DNA from: Actinomycetota bacterium | GTDB taxonomy: Bacteria; Actinomycetota; Geothermincolia; Geothermincolales; RBG-13-55-18 | Reading direction: 5' to 3' | NCBI GenBank assembly: GCA_003598015.1 | Contig: QZKE01000103.1 | Span: forward strand, 1-53,363 | Length of the DNA stretch: 53,363 bases | Shown: piece by piece, positions 48,823 to 53,363 of the stretch | How positions within the stretch are numbered: the stretch's first letter is position 1 | Layout: each line of letters opens with the position of its first letter | Notes under the pieces: model-generated | The model's input: the letters and a program-made list of their open reading frames with translations, nothing else | The model's database searches: none | Told to the model about the DNA's origin: nothing | Position numbers and translations under genes: made by a program

Positions 48823-49542
48823 CTATTTCTTCGCCGCCTTCTTCGCGGGCTTCTTGGCAGCTTTCTTCGCCGCCTTCTTGGCCGGTTTCTTCGCTGCCGC
48901 CTTCTTCGCGGGCTTCTTCGCAGCGGCCTTCTTCGCGGGTTTCTTAGCCGCCGCCTTCTTGGCCGGCTTCTTCGCAGCCGCCTTCTTCGCAGCCGCCTTC
49001 TTCGCGGGCTTCTTCGCAGCGGCCTTGACCGCTGGCTTTTCCTTGATCACCTCGAAGTATTTAACGTCGTGTACACTTCCCGTGCGCTCCTCGTTCCATA
49101 CGGCGCGCATGCGCATCCCCACGTCGAGGTCCTTCTCGTCGAACTCGTTACAGAAATGCATCATGCGCGTGTCGGCGCCGTCCAGGGTCACCCAGATGGA
49201 GGTAAAGGGCACCTTCTTGTACTCGCCGTTGTTAGGGTCGATGTAGGGGAAGCGGACGATGGTGAAGCCCTCCAGTGAGCCCTCGGGGCCCACCTCGACC
49301 CATTCGTTCATCTCCGCGTAGCACTTGCCGCAGTTCGCGCGCGGGGGCATGTACACCGTGCCGCATTCCGAGCACTTGACGGCCATGAAGCGCTTGTTGT
49401 CCCGCAGCTCGGAGAGGAATACGCTCCAGTAATATCCCAGGTGCCAGTGGAAGTCGTACTCCAGGTGTCCGGACTCGTGGGTGAGGAGCTCGTAGCCCTC
49501 GGGGGTATGCGTCCTCTTACGTTTATCTTCGTACAGTCCCAT
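48823..49542 (-). CDS. DUF35 zinc-ribbon/OB-fold protein with histone H1-like Lys-Ala-Pro tail
   Basis: The 239-residue protein has a helical N-terminus, a rubredoxin-like zinc ribbon with Cys57, Cys60, Cys71 and Cys74 (KCSECGTVYMPPRANCGKCY), and an OB-fold (GSLEGFTIVRFPYIDPNNGE, FTSIWVTLDGADTRMMHFCN). Residues 168-239 then switch to a pure Lys/Ala/Pro/Val tail built from AAAKKPAKK-type repeats. DUF35 proteins bind thiolase-fold enzymes and position acyl-CoA substrates. Such a tail resembles linker histone H1 and the C-termini of some actinobacterial nucleoid proteins, and is expected to bind nucleic acid or polyanions. GGAGGAGGTGACTTAA precedes the ATG, 21 bp after the thiolase gene. Why a CoA-pathway subunit carries it is unknown. 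Confidence 0.92.
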   Translation of the reverse strand: MGLYEDKRKRTHTPEGYELLTHESGHLEYDFHWHLGYYWSVFLSELRDNKRFMAVKCSECGTVYMPPRANCGKCYAEMNEWVEVGPEGSLEGFTIVRFPYIDPNNGEYKKVPFTSIWVTLDGADTRMMHFCNEFDEKDLDVGMRMRAVWNEERTGSVHDVKYFEVIKEKPAVKAAAKKPAKKAAAKKAAAKKPAKKAAAKKPAKKAAAKKPAKKAAAKKPAKKAAKKAAKKPAKKAAKK

Positions 49543-49563
49543 TTAAGTCACCTCCTCCACGCC

Positions 49564-50718
49564 TCAGGGTAGGTCCGCGCCCAGGATCATCAGGTCCGTC
49601 CAGCTGCAGCCGCCGAATCCGGTGCACAAAGCCTTCTTCGCGCCCTTCACCTGGCGGTCGCCGGCCCTTCCCATGATCTGCCAGGCCGCCTCGCCCACGC
49701 GGATGAGGGCGGTGGCGCCGATGGGATTGGTCGCGATGACCCCGCCGGATGGGTTGATGGGGAGCTGCCCGTCCATCTCGAAGATCCCCTTGCGGATGAG
49801 CTTCGGCGCTCCTCCGTGCTCGCAGAACCACAGGGAGTCCATCCACTTCACCCCGCAGGTGGAGCAGGGGATATAGAGCTCCGCTACGTCGAACTCCTTC
49901 AGGGGACTGCTGATCCCCGCCAGCTTATAGGCGGCCGCGGAGGCCCGTTCCAGGGTGGGCATGAACTTCCACTCCAGGTCGCCGAAGTGGGTGTAGTCGT
50001 GGCGCACCACCGATGCGTGTACCCATGCCGGCCTGTCGCAGAGCTTCTTGGCCTTCTCCTCGGTGGCGAAGATGACCGCGCACGAACCGTCGGAACGCGG
50101 GCACATGTCCAGGAACTTCACCGGATAGGAGAGCATGGGCGAGTTCATCACGTCCTCCACCGTCACCGCCTGACGCGAGTGGGCGTAGGGATTGTTGAGG
50201 GCGTTGTTGCGGTCGCGCGCCGCCACCATCGCCGAGTCCTCCTCGGTGGCCCCGTAGGCCTTCATGTACATGGAGTACTCGGTGGCCAGGGGTCCGATGG
50301 CCCCGGCGAAGGGGTCTCGCTCCAGGGTGGGGTTGGCGCAGGTGGTGATGGCCGCCTGCGTGTCGGACTCGGAGTTCTTCTCCCAGCCCACGGCCAGCAC
50401 CACGTCGAAGAGGCCGCTGGCCACGTGGTAGTAACCGCATGCGCCCACGGTGGTCCCGGTGGTGCCGCCGGTGGTCACTTTGAAGACCGGCTTCATACAG
50501 GCCCCCAGGCCGTCTATGGCCCACATGTCAACGTAGTTGATGTTCTCGAAGTGGTCCATGTTGCCGACGACGATGGCGTCTATGTCGGCCATGGTCAACT
50601 GTGCGTCGTCCAGAGCCCGGGTGACGGCCTCGGCGATGAGTTCGGTGCCCGAGGCGTCCAGGCGCTTGGCGGCGTGGTGGGTCTGGCCTACTCCGATGAT
50701 ACCTACTCGTTTACCCAT
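49564..50718 (-). CDS. Thiolase-fold protein A (lipid-transfer/aldolase-like)
   Basis: The 384-residue protein has the thiolase double fold (KRVGIIGVGQTHHAAKRLDA at its start, DIDAIVVGNMDHF, GGVIATNPIGATALIRVGEA). Where thiolases have the nucleophilic Cys (xxCASG) it reads TTGGTTGTTVGACGY, and where they have GHPxGATG it reads TNPIGAT, so the catalytic Cys and His are missing. A C-terminal LCTGFGGCSW is kept. That combination is known from Ltp2-type thiolase-fold aldolases of steroid side-chain degradation, which also need a DUF35 partner; it is also seen in non-enzymatic lipid-transfer types. The paired DUF35 genes support a complex. AAGGAGGTGACGTGAA precedes the ATG. Confidence 0.9.
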   Translation of the reverse strand: MGKRVGIIGVGQTHHAAKRLDASGTELIAEAVTRALDDAQLTMADIDAIVVGNMDHFENINYVDMWAIDGLGACMKPVFKVTTGGTTGTTVGACGYYHVASGLFDVVLAVGWEKNSESDTQAAITTCANPTLERDPFAGAIGPLATEYSMYMKAYGATEEDSAMVAARDRNNALNNPYAHSRQAVTVEDVMNSPMLSYPVKFLDMCPRSDGSCAVIFATEEKAKKLCDRPAWVHASVVRHDYTHFGDLEWKFMPTLERASAAAYKLAGISSPLKEFDVAELYIPCSTCGVKWMDSLWFCEHGGAPKLIRKGIFEMDGQLPINPSGGVIATNPIGATALIRVGEAAWQIMGRAGDRQVKGAKKALCTGFGGCSWTDLMILGADLP

Positions 50719-50732
50719 TTCACGTCACCTCC

Positions 50733-51875
50733 TTATTTCCCCAGGACCCAGACACAATGGGACTGTCCGCACATACCGTTGATGCCGTGTACCAGCGCGG
50801 TCTCGACGCCCCTCAGCTGGTGCTTTTTCGCTTCTCCACGCAGCTGCTGCACGGCTTCGGCCATGGCGTAGAGGCCGGCGGACATCACGGGATTGGCCGA
50901 GAGGCGGCCGCCCGAGACGTTGACCGGCAGCCTGCCGCCTGCGTCGAACCAGCCGCGTTCAAGGTATTCGCAGCCCATGCCGTCGTCGCAGATGCCCAGG
51001 CCCTCCAGCCACAGAGGCTCCATGTAGGAGAAGGCGTCGTAGACCTCGGCGAAGTCGATCTCCTTGCCGGGGTCGCTGATGCCGGCCATGGCGTAGGCGC
51101 GCTTGGCAGCCTTGGCGAGGGCGCGGGTGTCCGCCAGGTCGCGGTCCCCGAGCCGAAAGGCGTCGGAGCAGTGCCCCACGCCCTTCATCCATACCCGCTT
51201 CTTGTTGGTGGTGAGCTTCTTGGCGTTTCTCTCCGCCGCCAGGATCAGCGTGCAGGCGCCGTCCGTGACGGGGGAGCAGTCCAGGAGCTTGAGGGGGTCC
51301 GCTATCTTGCGGGAGTTCATCACGTCCTCGACGGTTATCTCCATGGGCAGCAGGGCCAGCGGGTTGCGCATGGCGTTGCCGTGGTTCTTCACCGACACCA
51401 GGGCGAACTGCTCTTCCAGCAGGCCGTACTTGTCCATATACCTGCGCGCCTGCAAGGCCGCGGAGGAGATGGCGTCGATCCCGAGCTTCCTCTCCACCAG
51501 GGGGTCGAAGGCACAGTTGGTGATGCCGTTCATGCTGCTTTCGGTGCCCTTGTGATGTGCGCAGACGACGGTGACGCCGTAGCTGCCGGAGAGGATGCGC
51601 ATCATGCCGTAGAGAGCCGCAAAGGTGCCGTCCCCTTCCACGGTGGTGATGTCCTTGCCGTACGCGTTCGCTGCGTCGGATATGGCCATGCTGGAGATGG
51701 TGCGGCCGTCCCAGAAGTCACTGGATGCGGAGACGATGTTGTCCACGTCGTCCTTGGAGATGCCCGCGTCTTTTATGGCCTTGGTCGTGGCCTCGAAGAC
51801 CATTTCCGCGAAGGTGAGGGGGCTGTTGCGGTCGTACTTCGTATAGCCTACCCCGATGATCGCTACTTTTTCCAT
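50733..51875 (-). CDS. Thiolase-fold protein B (lipid-transfer/aldolase-like)
   Basis: The 380-residue protein is a relative of protein A: MEKVAIIGVGYTKYDRNSPL, DVDNIVSASSDFWDGRTISS, TTVEGDGTFAALYGMMRI where the Cys motif would be, and SGGRLSANPVMSAGLYAMAE where GHP would be. It too lacks the thiolase Cys and His. Its C-terminus GINGMCGQSHCVWVLG has cysteines. A and B are adjacent (14-bp gap) and probably form a heterodimer or heterotetramer, with the DUF35 proteins as further subunits. GGGGTGAG precedes ATG 51875, 18 bp after the first DUF35 gene. Possible role: retro-aldol or thiolytic cleavage of a branched or cyclic acyl-CoA. Confidence 0.9.
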   Translation of the reverse strand: MEKVAIIGVGYTKYDRNSPLTFAEMVFEATTKAIKDAGISKDDVDNIVSASSDFWDGRTISSMAISDAANAYGKDITTVEGDGTFAALYGMMRILSGSYGVTVVCAHHKGTESSMNGITNCAFDPLVERKLGIDAISSAALQARRYMDKYGLLEEQFALVSVKNHGNAMRNPLALLPMEITVEDVMNSRKIADPLKLLDCSPVTDGACTLILAAERNAKKLTTNKKRVWMKGVGHCSDAFRLGDRDLADTRALAKAAKRAYAMAGISDPGKEIDFAEVYDAFSYMEPLWLEGLGICDDGMGCEYLERGWFDAGGRLPVNVSGGRLSANPVMSAGLYAMAEAVQQLRGEAKKHQLRGVETALVHGINGMCGQSHCVWVLGK

Positions 51876-51893
51876 ATATCTCACCCCGCTTCC

Positions 51894-52358
51894 CTAGGTT
51901 ATGGGCCGGAAGTGTTTGATATCGAGGATATTGCCCTCGCGCTCGTCCTCGAATACCGCTTCCACCCGCATACCGGCCTTGACTTCCTCGGGGTCCACGT
52001 CGCCTATGAAATGGACCATGCCCGTGTCGGCCCCGTCCATCTTGATGATCCCGTAGGCGAAGGGGGCCTTGCGGGGATGGAGCACCGGCTCCTCGTAGCG
52101 CACGACCGTATAGGTCTCAACCGTGCCTGTGCCGGGCAGCTCCACCCAATCGTGGAGATCTTCGTAGCAGTCGATGCACTTGATCTTGGGGGGCGCGAAG
52201 ACCTTCCCGCAGCTGGGGCAGCGGTTGGCCCAGATCTTGGCGTTATCCCGCAGCTCGCAGTAGAAGCGGCTCAAAGTGCTTCCCACCGTCCAGGAGTACG
52301 GAACGCTGATCTTGCCCTCGTGTACCAGTACATCTACGTCGTCTTTCCAACCAGGCAA
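51894..52358 (-). CDS. DUF35 zinc-ribbon/OB-fold protein (first gene of the operon)
   Basis: The 154-residue protein has a helical N-terminus, a zinc ribbon (Cys47, Cys50, Cys61, Cys64: RCPSCGKVFAPPKIKCIDCY) and an OB-fold (GTVETYTVVRYEEPVLHPRK, FAYGIIKMDGADTGMVHFIG, AGMRVEAVFEDEREGNILDI). It has no Lys-rich tail, unlike its relative at 48823. It starts at TTG 52358, chosen because GGGAGGTGAGGTAG directly precedes it and the family match starts there. It is the likely partner of thiolase-fold B, 18 bp downstream. Order: DUF35, B, A, DUF35-tail, then after a hairpin the ligase. Confidence 0.93.
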   Translation of the reverse strand: MPGWKDDVDVLVHEGKISVPYSWTVGSTLSRFYCELRDNAKIWANRCPSCGKVFAPPKIKCIDCYEDLHDWVELPGTGTVETYTVVRYEEPVLHPRKAPFAYGIIKMDGADTGMVHFIGDVDPEEVKAGMRVEAVFEDEREGNILDIKHFRPIT

Positions 52359-52835
52359 CTACCTCACCTCCCTTTATATAACCGTGCTGCTATTGAACTG
52401 CTTCAAGACGTCTTCCATCCACCACCTCCTCGCAGCGGCCGAGAGGCCACCAGGAAACCTGGATTGTCTGCGCAATAACACGCGAAGGGATCGCGATTCG
52501 ACTTCTCTCGACAACAATCAGCACGACGACGCCATGACATGACTTGTATTAAGCAAGCGTTAATATTCTATAACTTTTAGAGTTGCCCGTCACCACCTCC
52601 CCGCAGCACATACCGATGAGGCTTCGTCCCGCGCCGTTGCGAGTCATCATCGAAAATGTCATTGCGATAAGCCGGAGGCGAAGAAGCAAACCGGTCCACG
52701 GCGCCGCGCATACGGCCCGGGACAGGCAGATGAACCCCCTCCGCCCAGCGCGATCCGCGTTGTCTCTGACCTATGGAAGAATACGGATGACGGATATTGA
52801 CAATCGTCTTTGATCGTTGAAGGCGGCAGCGGCAT
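52359..52835. other. Gene-free interval upstream of the thiolase operon
   Basis: No gene is supported in these 477 bp. An A/T-rich stretch at 52545-52585 (minus strand ATTAACGCTTGCTTAATACA with TTATAGAATATTAA beyond it) is the most promoter-like sequence and may hold a TetR-type site for the thiolase operon, which would give a leader of nearly 200 nt. The repeat at 52658 is listed separately. From 52700 to 52830 I see nothing. Confidence 0.4.
52658..52697 (+). repeat. Left inverted copy of the GTCATTGCGAGG-family repeat
   Basis: GTCATTGCGATAAGCCGGAG followed by GCGAAGAAGCAAACCGGTCC. The reverse complement of 53180-53223 reads CGTCATTGCGAGGCGG, then GTCCTTGCCGCCGAAGCAAACC. The GIY-YIG gene (52836-53123) lies between these inverted copies. 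Confidence 0.7.
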
Positions 52836-53123
52836 ATGGAGAAACGATACTACGTCTACATCATGACCAACCGGCGTAACGATGTGCTCTATACCGGGGT
52901 CACCAATGACCTGAGGAGGAGGGTGTATGAGCATAAAGCGGGAGAGATGGGAGGATTCACATCGAGGTACAAAATAAAAAAACTGGTCTATTTCGAGGTC
53001 TTCGATAGTATCGACGAAGCCATAGCAAGGGAGAAGCGGATCAAGGGAGGCTCTCGTATGAGAAAAATAAAACTGGTCGATCGCATCAATGAAGAGTGGA
53101 TGGATCTTTCGTATTGCGTGTGA
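52836..53123 (+). CDS. GIY-YIG domain protein 2 (UPF0213-like)
   Basis: The 95-residue protein has the full small GIY-YIG fold: YYVYIMTNRRNDVLYTGVTN (GIY and YIG equivalents YVYIM and LYTGV), RRRVYEHKAGEMGGFTSRYK, and LVYFEVFDSIDEAIAREKRI followed by KGGSRMRKI. It ends EEWMDLSYCV. A weak ribosome binding site (GAAGGCGGC) precedes ATG 52836. It is flanked by inverted copies of the GTCATTGCGAGG repeat (52658-52697 and 53180-53223), which suggests it may travel with or act on that repeat. The stand-alone role of this family is not established. It differs from the copy at 16729. Confidence 0.92.
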   Translation: MEKRYYVYIMTNRRNDVLYTGVTNDLRRRVYEHKAGEMGGFTSRYKIKKLVYFEVFDSIDEAIAREKRIKGGSRMRKIKLVDRINEEWMDLSYCV

Positions 53124-53156
53124 ATGCCGTTTACGGATAGGGGTTCCTTCAGCCGA

Positions 53157-53358
53157 CCGATGCGGACAACGCGCCGTGTGGATTGGTTTGCTTCGGCGGC
53201 AAGGACACCGCCTCGCAATGACGTTTTCCGCGCGCCTCGCAGCCACGCAGAACCGATGCGGACAACGCGCCGTGTGGATTGGTTTGCTTCGGCGGCAAGG
53301 ACGCCGCCTCGCAATGACGTTTTCCGCGCGCCTCGCAGCCACGCAGAACCGATGCGGA
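53157..53358 (+). repeat. 96-bp tandem repeat, two full units
   Basis: CCGATGCGGACAACGCG starts units at 53157 and 53253, and CCGATGCGG recurs at 53349 (period 96). The two full units differ at one visible base (GACACC/GACGCC). Each contains a minus-strand GTCATTGCGAGG-family copy (53180-53223 and 53276-53319) and a TTTTCCGCGCGCCTCGCAGC segment. The array runs to the window edge. Confidence 0.85.
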
Positions 53359-53363
53359 TGACG

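Noticed and set aside
48707-49246. Frames rich in Phe, Ala and Leu on the plus strand that look like membrane proteins
   Set aside because: They are the antisense reading of the Lys/Ala/Pro repeat tail of the DUF35 protein, which creates artificial hydrophobic runs.
53157-53358. Could be a CRISPR array or part of an integron
   Set aside because: The 96-bp units are identical end to end with no variable spacer and no integrase, and each holds a dispersed-repeat copy.

Overview
This is a GC-rich bacterial chromosome segment with strong GGAGG-type ribosome binding sites, several GTG and TTG starts, and genes on both strands in short operons. The gene content suggests a facultative or strict anaerobe that is probably Gram-positive-like. 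Evidence includes rubredoxin plus flavodiiron protein, a 2-hydroxyacyl-CoA dehydratase-type pair, a corrinoid protein with a UroD-type methyltransferase, MeaB, a polyferredoxin-like protein, and FdhD/MobA for molybdenum enzymes. Several lipoproteins have clear lipoboxes. A deep-branching anaerobic actinobacterium is my best guess, but this is inferred from gene content alone; a 16S or marker-gene phylogeny was not possible here.

Layout. 1-4.1 kb holds nitrogen assimilation (end of amt, glnK, glnA) and glutamine-dependent nadE. 4.2-8.8 kb holds a small hypothetical gene, a small membrane protein, a large flotillin-like SPFH protein, a glycosidase-like lipoprotein and a stand-alone GyrI-like domain. 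9.4-13.3 kb has two HgdB/BcrC-type subunits on the minus strand, divergent from rubredoxin-FprA (oxygen/NO detoxification). 13.5-18.2 kb has a pilin-like lipoprotein, an unusual cysteine-rich Fe-S protein, an SDR, a GIY-YIG protein, tRNA-Ala and a metallophosphoesterase lipoprotein. 18.7-23.7 kb is a signalling locus: a large GAF/PAS histidine kinase, a receiver-GGDEF-like protein and a receiver-LytTR regulator. 24-29.4 kb contains ychF, meaB, a DUF192 gene, fdhD and mobA.

29.5-36.2 kb holds a penicillin-acylase-family Ntn hydrolase, a GDT1-family cation transporter, a small ArsR/Cys-rich-protein unit with a near-perfect promoter and a 20-bp palindromic operator, an alpha/beta hydrolase, the remnant of a secreted-protein gene, and a lipoprotein with three tandem chagasin-type inhibitor domains. 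36.4-52.4 kb is dominated by acyl-CoA metabolism: three AMP-forming acyl-CoA ligases, a 3-hydroxyacyl-CoA dehydrogenase, and an operon of two thiolase-fold proteins with two DUF35 zinc-ribbon/OB-fold partners. One DUF35 protein carries a histone H1-like Lys/Ala/Pro tail. A corrinoid/UroD pair, a GIDE-domain protein and a secreted GH5-like glycosidase are interspersed.

Intergenic DNA is unusually full of dispersed repeats of at least two families: (i) a GTCATTGCGAGG...GCAAnC family, and (ii) a GGGGTCAGGTCTTG/CAAGACCTGACCCC palindromic REP-like family. Both occur as single, inverted and tandem copies. No transposase is present in the window, but two GIY-YIG proteins are, and one is flanked by inverted copies of family (i). 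No CRISPR array, rRNA or prophage was seen.
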